DNA of 64,000 nucleotides from Deinococcus peraridilitoris DSM 19664. Lineage in GTDB: Bacteria; Deinococcota; Deinococci; Deinococcales; Deinococcaceae. The translations under genes and the position numbers were made by a program. This document shows, in pieces, positions 8,962 to 17,797 of this stretch. Location of the stretch: assembly GCF_000317835.1 (NCBI RefSeq), contig NC_019789.1, positions 492,631-556,630 on the forward strand, in the 5' to 3' direction. Position 1 is the stretch's first letter. Every line of letters begins with the position of its first letter. The notes under the pieces are model-generated. The model was not told where the DNA came from. It worked only from the letters and a program-made list of their open reading frames with translations, and searched no databases.

Positions 8962-10039
8962 GACGCCTTACATTGTGCGGTTCGGCGCTGGCCCCACGAA
9001 CCGGGTGTTCCGGCGGGTGGGTGTAGAGATGGCAGGCGACGGTCTGCTCGCTGCTGGTGGGCGTGAGGTCCGGCCGCTCAGTCGCGCAGCGGTCAAAGGC
9101 GTGAGGGCAACGCGTACGAAACGGGCAGCCACTCGGAACGTGGAGTGGGCTGGGCAGCTCTCCCTGCAAGGCGGGTGTGGTGACACGCTGCTGCGGATCG
9201 AGGTCGGGCGCGGCGGCCAGCAGCGCCTGGGTGTAAGGGTGGAGCGGCTGCTCGAACAAGGCGTCCGTCGTCGCGACCTCCACGACGCGTCCGAGGTACA
9301 TCACGGCGACACGGTGCGACAGGTGCCGCACCAGACGCAGATCGTGCGCGACGAACAGCACGGTGAGCTTGAGGCGTTCCTGCAGTTCCAGCAGCAGATT
9401 CACGACTTGCGCCTGTACGCTCACGTCAAGCGCGGAGACCAGCTCATCGGCGATCAGGCATTCGGGTTCGAGGGCCAGGGCGCGGGCGATGCCGATGCGC
9501 TGGCGCTGCCCGCCGCTGAATTCGTGCGGGTAACGCTGCGCGGCTTCGGCGGGCAGGCCCACCAGTTCGAGCAGCTCACGCACCCGCGCGTCGAGTTGAT
9601 CTTTTGGGCGCATGCGGTGCACGGAAAGCACTTCGCGCAGCACCTGCCGGACGGTCATGCGGGGATTGAGGGACGAGAAGGGATCCTGAAAGATCATCTG
9701 CACACGGCGGTTGTAGTCGCGCAGGTGAGCGCCGCGCAACGCCAGCACGTCCTGCCCCTGGTAGCTGACGCTGCCGCTGTCCGCCTCGTAGAGGCGCACG
9801 AGGCAGCGCGCCAGGGTCGATTTGCCGCAGCCACTTTCCCCGACGATCCCGAGCGTCTCGCCTTTGCGAACGTCGAGGTTCACGTCACTGAGCGCCCGGA
9901 CTTTTCTCATGGGCTGCTGGCGCCAGCGTTCGAGCAGGCTGTGGCGCACCGGGAAGGTCTTGGTGAGGTTGCGAATGTCCATCAGCACCTCCGACGAGGA
10001 CTGCAACGGACCGTGAATGCTCAGCGGAGACGCGCTCAT
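8954..10039 (-). CDS. Peptide-type ABC transporter ATPase (OppF/DppF-like)
   Basis: The 361-residue ATPase has Walker A GESGCGKST, signature EFSGGQRQR, Walker B ending IADELVSALDV and an H-loop VAHD. The C-terminal oligopeptide extension carries GCPFRTRCPHAFDRC, the Cys-rich segment of Opp/Dpp ATPases that can hold an Fe-S cluster. It pairs with the next ATPase to form the asymmetric motor of the importer. The start overlaps the OppD-like stop by 4 nt. Confidence 0.93.
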   Translation of the reverse strand: MSASPLSIHGPLQSSSEVLMDIRNLTKTFPVRHSLLERWRQQPMRKVRALSDVNLDVRKGETLGIVGESGCGKSTLARCLVRLYEADSGSVSYQGQDVLALRGAHLRDYNRRVQMIFQDPFSSLNPRMTVRQVLREVLSVHRMRPKDQLDARVRELLELVGLPAEAAQRYPHEFSGGQRQRIGIARALALEPECLIADELVSALDVSVQAQVVNLLLELQERLKLTVLFVAHDLRLVRHLSHRVAVMYLGRVVEVATTDALFEQPLHPYTQALLAAAPDLDPQQRVTTPALQGELPSPLHVPSGCPFRTRCPHAFDRCATERPDLTPTSSEQTVACHLYTHPPEHPVRGASAEPHNVRRHA

Positions 10040-11037
10040 CCGGTCACCTGCTGTGGTGCGGGCAACTCGGCATGATGAACGCAGGCACTGTGCCGGGAAG
10101 TGGTGATGGGGATCAGCGGCGGCTCACCGTTCACGCAGGCGGGGGTCTGGTAGGTACAACGCGGCGCGAACGGGCAGCCCTCGGGAAGGTGCAGCAGATT
10201 GGGTGGCGCTCCTGGAATGGGCAGCAGGGGAAGCCGCCGTGCCCCCCCGCCGGGCAAGCTCCGCAGCAGTCCCAGCGTGTACGCGTGCCGTGGCTGCTGA
10301 AACAGCTCGCTGACCTCCGCCGTCTCGACGAGTTTCCCGCCGTACATCACGGCGACGCGGTCGCAGGTCTGCGCGACGACCCCGAGATCGTGGGTCACCA
10401 GGATCACGCTCATGCCGAGCTGTTCACGCAAGCGCAGGATCAGCCGAAGAATCTGATCCTGAATGGTGACATCCAGCGCGGTGGTCGGTTCGTCGGCCAG
10501 CAGAATCTGCGGTTCGGACGCCAGGGCGATGGCGATCATGGCGCGTTGCCGCATGCCGCCGGAGAACTGGTGGGGATAGTCCGTCAGGCGCGCCCGGGCG
10601 CTGGGAATGCCGACGAGGTCGAGCAGTTCCGCTGCGCGCTCCACGGCAGCCTTGCCGGTGAGACGCCGATGCTCACGCAAATTTTCGCGAATCTGCTCAC
10701 CAACGGTCAGGACGGGATTCAGGGCTGTCATGGGTTCCTGAAAGATCATGCTGATCTGCCCTCCCCGAACGGTGCGGAGTCTGGATTCGGGCAAGCTGAG
10801 CAGATCGAGTCCCTGGTAGGCGATGGTGCCGCTCACCTTGATCGGTGGGCGGTGAAGGTTGAGCAGCGCGCGCAGCGTGACGCTTTTGCCGCTTCCGCTT
10901 TCCCCGACGAGGCCGAGCACTTCACCGGGACGCAAATCGAAATTCACGCCGCGCACGGCGTGCAGTTCGCCGCTCGGCGTGGGAATGCGGACATTGAGGT
11001 CACGCACGCCCAGGGCGGGGCTGGTGGCAACCGTCAT
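10036..11037 (-). CDS. Peptide-type ABC transporter ATPase (OppD/DppD-like)
   Basis: The 333-residue ATPase shows Walker [10 protein letters not shown], signature [10 protein letters not shown], Walker [12 protein letters not shown] and H-loop VTHDLG, then the Opp-type tail [16 protein letters not shown] start at ATG 11037, which overlaps the permease stop as ATGA; the longer frame upstream reads antisense-like arginine-rich sequence. It forms a heterodimer with the adjacent OppF-like subunit. Confidence 0.93.
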   Translation of the reverse strand: MTVATSPALGVRDLNVRIPTPSGELHAVRGVNFDLRPGEVLGLVGESGSGKSVTLRALLNLHRPPIKVSGTIAYQGLDLLSLPESRLRTVRGGQISMIFQEPMTALNPVLTVGEQIRENLREHRRLTGKAAVERAAELLDLVGIPSARARLTDYPHQFSGGMRQRAMIAIALASEPQILLADEPTTALDVTIQDQILRLILRLREQLGMSVILVTHDLGVVAQTCDRVAVMYGGKLVETAEVSELFQQPRHAYTLGLLRSLPGGGARRLPLLPIPGAPPNLLHLPEGCPFAPRCTYQTPACVNGEPPLIPITTSRHSACVHHAELPAPQQVTG

Positions 11038-11888
11038 GCGCGGGGCCTCAAGGCGTCGGCGAGCCCGTCGCCGATGAGGCTGAAGGTCACCCCGGCGAAG
11101 GTGAGGGCCAGACCGGGAAAGGTGGAGATCCACCAGGCGGTGGCCATGAAGTTCTTGCCGTCCGCGACCATCACACCCCATTCAGGCGTGGGAGGCTGAG
11201 CGCCGAGGCCGAGGTAACCGAGCGATGCGCCCAGCAGGATGCCGAGGCTCATGTCGGTCATCAGGTACACGACGGCCGGCGTCACGGCATTCGGAAAGAT
11301 GTGACGCAGCAACACCCGGGTGGGACTGTACCCCAGCACGCGCGCGGCCTGGGCGTACTCGGCTTTTTTCTGCGCGAGCACTTCACCGCGCACCAGACGC
11401 CAGTAGGTCACCCAGCCGACGGCGCTCACGGCGATGTACATGTTGGTGAGGCCTGGACCGAGCACGGCGACGATGGCGATGACCAGCACCAGGAAGGGAA
11501 ACACCACCACGATGTCGGCGATGCGGCCCACCAGCGCGTCTGACCAGCGGCCCAGAAAGCCGGTGAGCGCGCCGAGCAGGCTGCCGAAGATAAACGGAAA
11601 CATGGTGGTGAAGAGCGCGATCTGCAGATCGATGCGGGTTCCGTGAATGACGCGGCTCAGCACGTCACGGCCGAAGTTGTCCGTTCCAAAAGGGTGCGTG
11701 GCATTCGGGGGTTGCAGGATGGCGTTGTAGTCGAAGTCGGTGGGACTGTAGGGCGCCAGGAGGCGCGGCACGAACGCCGCGGTGAGGAGCACGAGCAGCA
11801 TCAGCAGGCCGATCAGCAGGGTGGGTTTGGGCATGCGGCGCGTTGTGGGCGGTGTGTTGGGCGCGATGGGTTGCAGGGCAGTGGTCAC
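11034..11888 (-). CDS. Peptide-type ABC transporter permease (OppC/DppC-like)
   Basis: The 284-residue protein has a short cytoplasmic N-terminus, a first membrane segment near residues 24-45, an OppC N-terminal domain (HPFGTDNFGRDVLSRV) and five further helices. The EAA coupling loop is seen at RVLGYSPTRVLLRHIFPNAVTP. The start is GTG 11888 with a strong GAGGAGGAA site. It lies 55 nt after the OppB-like gene. Confidence 0.92.
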   Translation of the reverse strand: MTTALQPIAPNTPPTTRRMPKPTLLIGLLMLLVLLTAAFVPRLLAPYSPTDFDYNAILQPPNATHPFGTDNFGRDVLSRVIHGTRIDLQIALFTTMFPFIFGSLLGALTGFLGRWSDALVGRIADIVVVFPFLVLVIAIVAVLGPGLTNMYIAVSAVGWVTYWRLVRGEVLAQKKAEYAQAARVLGYSPTRVLLRHIFPNAVTPAVVYLMTDMSLGILLGASLGYLGLGAQPPTPEWGVMVADGKNFMATAWWISTFPGLALTFAGVTFSLIGDGLADALRPRA

Positions 11889-11943
11889 GGATTCCTCCTC
11901 TCGGGGGTTCGCACGGTGAGGGTGGGGAAACGGACGGCGATGT

Positions 11944-12882
11944 TCATGAATGCTCGATGCGTGGATCGAGGCGGGCGTGCAGCAGGTCGGTGATCAAAAA
12001 GACCAGTGACACCAGGACCGCGAAGGTCATGGTGAGGCCCTGAATGACGGGGTAGTCCCGTCCGAAGATGGCGTCGACCATCAAGCGGCCCACTCCGGGA
12101 ATGGCAAAGACGGTTTCGGTGATGACGGCGCCGCCGATGAGCGCCCCGATGTTCATGCCGAGCAGGGTGACGGTGGAGATCATGGCGTTGCGCAGCACGT
12201 GACGCGTCATGACCACGCGTCCGCGCAGGCCTTTGGCGCGGGCGAATTCGACGTACTCCGCCGTGAGAACCTCGATGACGCTGTTGCGCAAGGTGCGCAT
12301 CAGGACCGCGGCGAGGTTGAACGCCAGCGTGAATGCGGGCAGGAACAGGTGGTAGAGGTGCTCACCGAACGTGTCGCCGTACCCGCCGATCGGAAACCAG
12401 TGCAGCCGCGCGCCGAGCAGCGTGAGCAACTGCAGGGCGATGTAGAACACTGGAAGTGAAAGGCCCACCTGAAAGACCGCGCGGATCAGGTTGTCGATCC
12501 AGCGGTTGCGGTGTACGGCCGCCAGCACGGCCAGGGGAATGGCGAGCAGCGCGCCGAGCACTGCGGCGTAGGCGGTGAGAAACAAGGTGACGGGCAGGCG
12601 TTCGCCGATCAGGCGCAGCACGGGTACTTTCAAGCTGATGCTTTCACCCAGATCCCCTTGCGCGAGGCGTTGCAAGAAGATGCCGAATTGCACGGGCAGC
12701 GGGCGGTCCAGGCCGAGCTGACGGTTGGTGCGTTCGACGATTTCGGGGGTGGCGCGGTCTCCGAGGATGGCGCTTGCCGGATCGCCCGGCAGCAGGCGGA
12801 CGAGCAGGAAGGTCAGCAGGAGCACCGCGAACAGCGTCGGGATGGTCTGCAGCAGGCGTTTGGCGACGTACGAAGCGCGCAT
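11944..12882 (-). CDS. Peptide-type ABC transporter permease (OppB/DppB-like)
   Basis: The 312-residue permease starts with the OppB-typical VAKRLLQTIPTLFAVLLLTF and LLPGDPA. Six membrane helices and the coupling loop RAKGLRGRVVMTRHVLRNA are visible. I chose ATG 12882 because a near-consensus GGAGG lies 5 nt upstream; a start 54 nt earlier would add non-family sequence. It forms the heterodimeric channel with the OppC-like subunit. Confidence 0.92.
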   Translation of the reverse strand: MRASYVAKRLLQTIPTLFAVLLLTFLLVRLLPGDPASAILGDRATPEIVERTNRQLGLDRPLPVQFGIFLQRLAQGDLGESISLKVPVLRLIGERLPVTLFLTAYAAVLGALLAIPLAVLAAVHRNRWIDNLIRAVFQVGLSLPVFYIALQLLTLLGARLHWFPIGGYGDTFGEHLYHLFLPAFTLAFNLAAVLMRTLRNSVIEVLTAEYVEFARAKGLRGRVVMTRHVLRNAMISTVTLLGMNIGALIGGAVITETVFAIPGVGRLMVDAIFGRDYPVIQGLTMTFAVLVSLVFLITDLLHARLDPRIEHS

Positions 12883-12947
12883 CACTTCCTCCTGAACAGG
12901 TGCCGCTCCCCCGCGTTCCAGCGTGGAGAGCGGCACCTTCGGTGAGG

Positions 12948-14519
12948 TTACTTCTCGAGGTAGGTGGAAGCGAAGATGTTGTTGCCAAGCGGAATCTGCA
13001 CGAACCCTTTGACGTTCTTCGACAACGCGACCGGGTATGGGGTCTCGTAGAGGAACACGATGGGCGCCGCGTTCATGTAGATGCTTTGAATCTGCTTGTA
13101 CTGGTCAGCGCGCTTGGTGCGGTTGGTTTCCTGCTGGCTCTGCGCGAAGAGCTTGTCGATTTCGGGGCTTTTGAAGCCGGTGTAGAGCGACTCGATATTG
13201 TCAAAAATCGCGAAGTACCGGGTGATCTGACTGGGATCGTTGATGTCGTTCGTCCAGGCGGCCGTGCGCATCTGGAAATCCGCCGCGCGGTACCGGGCAG
13301 TTTTGGTGGCCGCGTCGAGTTGCTCGATTTTGAGCCTCACGCCGGCCGCTGCCCACATCTGCTGCAGCGCGGTGAGCAGTGCCAGGTCGTCGGCGCTGCC
13401 GCTGGTGGCCATGCTGGTCACTTCGAAGCCGTTGGGAAAGCCAGCGGCCGTCAACAGCTGCTTGGCTTTGTTGAGGTCGTACGGGTAGCCGGTCTGCGCG
13501 GCGTACAGCGGAGTGGTGGTGGACATAAAGGACTTCATCGGCTTGCCCGTTCCGAAGGTCACGATCTGCACCAGCGCTTCTTTGTTGGTGGCGTAGTTGA
13601 GGGCTTGACGTACCCGAACGTCGCTGAGCGGGTTGGCCGTCCCGTCTTTGAGTTTCGGCCGGTTGTTCATCAGGACGCTGTTCACTTTGGTGGACGGGAA
13701 CAGCTGCATGTTGATGTTCGGGTTGGCCTTGAGTTCGTTGACGCGGCTGAGTGGAATGAATTCCGCTCCGTCAAGTTCGCCGGCCTGCAGTTTGAGGATG
13801 CGGGTGTTGTCGTCCGGGATGATTTCAAAGCGGATCGAGTCGAGGTACGGCAGGGCTTTGCCATCCTCGCCTTTCTTCCAGTAGTGCGGGTTGCGCTTGA
13901 GGACCATGCTGGAGCCTTTTTTCCATTCGCTCAGCACGAACGGTCCGGATCCGACGGGTTTTTCTGCGAAGGCTTTGGCTTTCGCAGCGTCATTGCTGCC
14001 GGGCGCAGCCGTGAAGAGTTTTTGCGGCATGATCCCGGTGTTGAAGGTCGCCAGGGCAGCGGGCAGGGTCGGGTCGGGACGCTTCAAGTTGAGGGTGACG
14101 GTATTGCCGCTGGCGGTGATGGTGTCGATGGATTCCAGCGACCCGCTCCAGGCGCCGTTGTCGGGCTTGCGGGCACGGTCAAGCGACCATTTGACGTCTT
14201 GCGCGGTCAGGGCGCTGCCATCAGCGAATTTCAGGTTGGGACGCAGGGTGAGCCGCATGCTCTTGCCATCCGCCGCAACCGTGTAGGCGGATGCCAGGCC
14301 AGGCTGAACGCCTTTACCGTCGTTGGTGGGCTGCAGCAGCGTGTCGTACAGGTTGGTGAGGATCCAGATGTCGAGGTTCGCGTCGTTGAGAACCGGGTCG
14401 AGAAACAGTGAGTCGGCGTACCGACCGTATCTGAGTTCTCCTCCGCGGGTTGCGGCCAAAGCCTGGGTGAGAGACAAAACTGCACCGAGGGCGAGCGTCG
14501 TTCGAGCGAAACCGTTCAT
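12948..14519 (-). CDS. ABC transporter substrate-binding protein, family 5 (operon-leading gene)
   Basis: The 523-residue full-length binding protein has a signal peptide (MNGFARTTLALGAVLSLTQ, then ALA) and family-5 landmarks: GGELRYGRYADSLFLDP at the mature N-terminus, LRPNLKFADGSALTAQDV near residue 95 and PVGSGPFVLSEWKKGS near 190. A near-perfect AGGAGGA site precedes the ATG. It is the first gene after the promoter at 14552-14590, so it should be the most abundant product. It is only distantly similar to the second binding protein at 1-1098. Confidence 0.93.
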   Translation of the reverse strand: MNGFARTTLALGAVLSLTQALAATRGGELRYGRYADSLFLDPVLNDANLDIWILTNLYDTLLQPTNDGKGVQPGLASAYTVAADGKSMRLTLRPNLKFADGSALTAQDVKWSLDRARKPDNGAWSGSLESIDTITASGNTVTLNLKRPDPTLPAALATFNTGIMPQKLFTAAPGSNDAAKAKAFAEKPVGSGPFVLSEWKKGSSMVLKRNPHYWKKGEDGKALPYLDSIRFEIIPDDNTRILKLQAGELDGAEFIPLSRVNELKANPNINMQLFPSTKVNSVLMNNRPKLKDGTANPLSDVRVRQALNYATNKEALVQIVTFGTGKPMKSFMSTTTPLYAAQTGYPYDLNKAKQLLTAAGFPNGFEVTSMATSGSADDLALLTALQQMWAAAGVRLKIEQLDAATKTARYRAADFQMRTAAWTNDINDPSQITRYFAIFDNIESLYTGFKSPEIDKLFAQSQQETNRTKRADQYKQIQSIYMNAAPIVFLYETPYPVALSKNVKGFVQIPLGNNIFASTYLEK

Positions 14520-14551
14520 AGTTCCTCCTGGTTACCGCAGCTGAGATTACT

Positions 14552-14590
14552 GTTATGAACAAGCATAACGCTACAAGGTCGATGTGTCAA
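14552..14590 (-). promoter_or_regulatory. Sigma70-type promoter with overlapping perfect dyad operator for the importer operon
   Basis: Read on the minus strand, TTGACA (14585-14590) is followed by a 17-nt spacer and TATGCT (14562-14567), an excellent -35/-10 pair 40-70 nt before the binding-protein start. A perfect inverted repeat, GTTATG-N6-CATAAC (14552-14569), covers the -10 box, where a bound repressor would block RNA polymerase. The GntR regulator encoded in the operon is the likely ligand; that link is inference. Confidence 0.75.
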
Positions 14591-14598
14591 AACTTGTG

Positions 14599-14683
14599 TG
14601 ACAATGCGCAAATATTTTGGGATATTTTACGGAGAATCCACGGTTTTAGCGCGCACTGTCACTTGAAAACATGACAATGCGCA
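14599..14683. repeat. 12-bp direct repeat TGACAATGCGCA in the divergent intergenic region
   Basis: TGACAATGCGCA occurs at 14599-14610 and again at 14672-14683 inside the 314-nt region between the divergent binding-protein and deacylase genes. Each copy follows an imperfect TTGT/ACAA or GTCA half-dyad. They may be operator half-sites for the divergent genes or chance. Apart from the promoter, nothing else was recognised in 14520-14833. Confidence 0.4.
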
Positions 14684-14833
14684 GGGCGACCCCTGGAATG
14701 GAGCAGCCGTACATCTAGACCATTACACTTGTGCCTTCAACATACACCTGATTTGATGCCAAAAGGTAAACCCGGAACGACGCTCCAACCCGGCCGGCCT
14801 CTCAGGCCCTGGGCTTTGCCTGAATCCTGAAAG

Positions 14834-15790
14834 ATGACAAACATGACTTCACTTCCCGCCTTGCTTGAAGCCACGAAACCCGGAACCACCCATCACGGCT
14901 TTCTCACCGCACCTGTCAATCCCGCAACCCAAATTTCTGTCCATGTCATCCGAGGTCCACATCCCGGCCCGACGCTGCTGATCACCGCCGGTGTTCATGG
15001 CGCTGAATACGCCTCCATCGAAGCCGCCTACCAGATGGCGCGTACCGACCCGCTCAACCTCACGGGCACCCTGGTGGTTCTGCCCATTGTCAATCCCACC
15101 GCCTTCTTCGAGCGCAGCATCTACATCAACCCCATCGACGGAAAAAACCTCAACCGGATGTTCCCCGGTCGGGCCCAGGGCACCTACGCCGAACGGCTCG
15201 CGTATTGGCTGCACGAGCACTACCTCACCCGGACAGACGCCTTGCTCGATCTGCACGGCGGGGATCTCGTCGAAGCCCTTGAACCCTTTTCGGTCTACAC
15301 CCGCGACCACCAACCTTCTCGCGACCTCGGTCGTGCCTTTGGCTTACCGCACCTGCTGCCAAGCTCCAGTGCAGGCGTGTCCATCAGTATCGCCACCAGC
15401 CATAACATTCCCGCCATCATCGCGGAAGCCGGAGGACAGGGCCGCTGGACAACCCAGGATGTGCGCAGGCTCACCGACGGCTGCTTTCGTGTCATGACCA
15501 GCTTGGGGATGATCACCGGTGCAGCCGAGGCGCTTCCCATCACCGAGCACCATGAGTTTGCCTGGCTTCACGCACCACGAGCGGGCCTCTGGCGCCCGCA
15601 GGTCACGGTAGGAGAACACGTTCAGGCCGGACAGCACCTCGGAACGCTCAGCAGCCTGCTCGACAGCGAACAGCAGACCTTCATGGCGCCAAACGCAGGC
15701 GTCGTGCTGTTTCTGGTGTCCAGCCTCGCCATGAATGAAGGTGATCCCCTGATCGGTATCGGTGCAGGAACGCACGATGACCACGGCTGA
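14834..15790 (+). CDS. Succinylglutamate desuccinylase / aspartoacylase (AstE/AspA) family deacylase
   Basis: The 318-residue protein has the M14-like zinc site: AGVHGAEY (His and Glu) near residue 53 and LLDLHGGD (His) near 138, with a catalytic Glu candidate at IIAEAGGQG. A beta-barrel C-terminal domain follows (WRPQVTVGEHVQAGQHLG). Family members remove acyl groups from amino acids. Start is ATG 14834 or ATG 14843; the site upstream is weak. It is divergent from the importer operon, suggesting a deacylation step in the same pathway. Confidence 0.85.
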   Translation: MTNMTSLPALLEATKPGTTHHGFLTAPVNPATQISVHVIRGPHPGPTLLITAGVHGAEYASIEAAYQMARTDPLNLTGTLVVLPIVNPTAFFERSIYINPIDGKNLNRMFPGRAQGTYAERLAYWLHEHYLTRTDALLDLHGGDLVEALEPFSVYTRDHQPSRDLGRAFGLPHLLPSSSAGVSISIATSHNIPAIIAEAGGQGRWTTQDVRRLTDGCFRVMTSLGMITGAAEALPITEHHEFAWLHAPRAGLWRPQVTVGEHVQAGQHLGTLSSLLDSEQQTFMAPNAGVVLFLVSSLAMNEGDPLIGIGAGTHDDHG

Positions 15791-15832
15791 GAAGCTGGCT
15801 CCGAGTGCACCGCGACCAACCAACTCCCTGCT

Positions 15833-17170
15833 TTGCCGACACTCCACCACGAACCTGCCTGTCGTCGCACCCGGCACCAAAACCCCCTTCTCCGAGCGCC
15901 CGTCACGACACCTGAAGTGCCAAAGCCGGACCGACTGGCAAGAAGCGTTGTTGCCTTGACCACTCCTGCGCACCTGCCCGATACCGCGAAAACCCGAGGG
16001 TTCGTCGCGCTGCTGCTGACCAACCTCATGATGAACGGCGGATTCTTCATGGTCATCCCGCTGATCAGCGTGCATTACGTGAACGACCTCGGCTGGGCTG
16101 CCGGAACCATCGGGCTGGTACTCGCCGCCCGTCAGATGACCCAGCAGGGCCTGACGGTATTTGGAGGCGCGCTCTCAGACCGGCTTGGCCCACGCGGACT
16201 GATCCTGACGGGCTTGCTGGTGCGCGCGCTTGGATTCGGATCCATGGGCTGGGCGAACGACTTCACCACCCTGCTCGCCGCTGCCCTTCTCTCCGGAGTG
16301 GGCGGCAGCCTGTTCGACGCGCCAAAAAACGCCGCCGTGGCTGCGCTGACCTCAACTGCAGATCGTACGCGTGCCTTCAGCCTGATGGGCGTGACGGGAA
16401 ACCTTGGGATGGTCATCGGACCGTTGATCGGCGCCGCGCTGCTTCACACCGACTTCCAAACGGTCGCCCTTGCTTCCGCCTTCGTTTATGTACTGGCTTT
16501 TTTTCTGCTGGCTCCCGCCCTGCCGCAGCTGCGAACGACGGCGACAACCGCAGGCCTGGCAGGACTCGGAATCGTCATCCGCGACCGGCGCTTCGTGATT
16601 TTTACCGTGCTGCTGATGGGGTACAGCGTGCTGGTGGTGCAACTGAACGTCGCGGTCACCTTGAAGGGCAGCGCGATGGCGGGAAGCGTCGCTGTTCCGT
16701 GGCTGTACGGAGTGAATGCCGGCCTGGCCATCGCGCTCCAGTACCCGCTGCTCCGTCTCGCCGAACGGCTGCTGCCCTTACCGCTGGTGCTGATCCTCGG
16801 GGTAGGTTTCGCCACTGCGGGGTTGGCCGGGATGGCGCTGGCCACCACCTTCCCAATGCTGCTGGGCTGCGTCGCGGTCTTCGCGCTGGGCATGATGCTC
16901 GGCCAACCGACCCAGCAGACCCTCACGGCACAGCTCGCACAGCCTGGTCTGTATGGCGCGTACTTCGGTTTCGGCGCCTTGTCGATGGGCGTCGGAGGAG
17001 CCCTGGGGAACGCGTTTGGTGGAGGACTGTACGACCTGGGCAACCACCTGCATTTCCCCGCCCTGCCCTGGCTGACGTTCGCTGCACTTGGCGCGCTTAC
17101 GGCGCTCGGGTTGTGGTGGCACCTGCGCGTACCCCACGAAAGAACGCCAAAGCAAACACACGTCACTTAG
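15833..17170 (+). CDS. MFS transporter
   Basis: About 400 residues with 12 predicted membrane helices form a major facilitator. The loop 2-3 signature is seen as GGALSDRLGPRGLI. The start is uncertain: 15833 is a TTG in poor context and the first 40 residues lack hydrophobic character; TTG 15956, just before the first helix, is also possible. A short ATG-initiated frame at 15777 runs into this region in another phase, so a frameshift near the start cannot be excluded. It follows the deacylase by about 40 nt and probably moves its substrate or product. Confidence 0.85.
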   Translation: MPTLHHEPACRRTRHQNPLLRAPVTTPEVPKPDRLARSVVALTTPAHLPDTAKTRGFVALLLTNLMMNGGFFMVIPLISVHYVNDLGWAAGTIGLVLAARQMTQQGLTVFGGALSDRLGPRGLILTGLLVRALGFGSMGWANDFTTLLAAALLSGVGGSLFDAPKNAAVAALTSTADRTRAFSLMGVTGNLGMVIGPLIGAALLHTDFQTVALASAFVYVLAFFLLAPALPQLRTTATTAGLAGLGIVIRDRRFVIFTVLLMGYSVLVVQLNVAVTLKGSAMAGSVAVPWLYGVNAGLAIALQYPLLRLAERLLPLPLVLILGVGFATAGLAGMALATTFPMLLGCVAVFALGMMLGQPTQQTLTAQLAQPGLYGAYFGFGALSMGVGGALGNAFGGGLYDLGNHLHFPALPWLTFAALGALTALGLWWHLRVPHERTPKQTHVT

Positions 17171-17797
17171 AACGTTTGTCCATTCCACCCTTGGAGGAAG
17201 ACACGCCATCAATGCCATTGACCTGGGCAGAATGGACGCGCGCAAGCCCTCAAACCGCTTTGAGGGCTGTCCTGCGCAAGACGCCCTGAAGGACGCCTGC
17301 CCGCTTCCAAACGCTCCTGGTCAAGGTCACTCGCTCCCCGCGCTGACAGCGTGCCCAAAAGCGGTTTCGGGCACTGCGCGCTCTCCGCTCGGTCAAAGAC
17401 ATGGATCAAAAACCTATCCATGTCTTTGACAGCCGCTTTAAGGTCAAGGCAACGCGTCATCGGTCCTGACCGGCTGAATGGGGCGAACACGGTCAGCAGC
17501 ACATCCCACGCGAGGAACATCAGCAGCAGAACTCCGGGCGTCACCAGCAACCCAGGCACTTCATCACTCTCCCCCACGCGCCGTTCCTCAGGCCCGTGCG
17601 GAGGAGGCTGCGGTGCCTCAACAGTCGCTTCAAGATCAAACTCCCTGGCGCAACCCGTTCCCGGCTGCATTCAGGTAAAAACTGACCGGTTCGGCCCGAG
17701 GGCAGGCGGGCAGGAGGCTCACGAACCATTGCGCTCCTCGGCAGAACCCGTCGCGCCGTAACCTTGATCAACCGGTGCAGGAAGTGCGCCACGGCCC
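17171..17797. other. Gene-poor region with hairpins and a possible truncated membrane-protein remnant
   Basis: No complete gene is convincing. On the minus strand, around 17460-17560, a stretch reads LLVTPGVLLLMFLAWDVLLT, resembling the first helix of ion-channel-like membrane proteins. It then runs straight into the hairpin-rich block at 17245-17430. This suggests a gene fragment truncated by a repeat; the identity is uncertain. Confidence 0.35.
17245..17430. repeat. Cluster of three intergenic hairpins
   Basis: Three inverted repeats lie within 186 nt. A 10-bp perfect stem with loop CCGC occupies 17245-17268. GTGCCC/GGGCAC with a near-perfect inner stem lies at 17351-17373. A 15-bp perfect stem with a 9-nt loop occupies 17392-17430 (arms starting GTCAAAGACATGG). 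None is followed by a T-run, so simple terminators are unlikely. The arrangement is reminiscent of the small intergenic repeats known in Deinococcus genomes; no second copy was noticed in this window. Confidence 0.6.

Noticed and set aside
12774..14411. 545-codon plus-strand open frame
   Set aside because: Antisense shadow of the substrate-binding-protein gene; codon positions follow the minus-strand gene.
17392..17430. 15-bp hairpin as terminator of the MFS gene
   Set aside because: It lies more than 200 nt after the stop and has no T-run on either strand.
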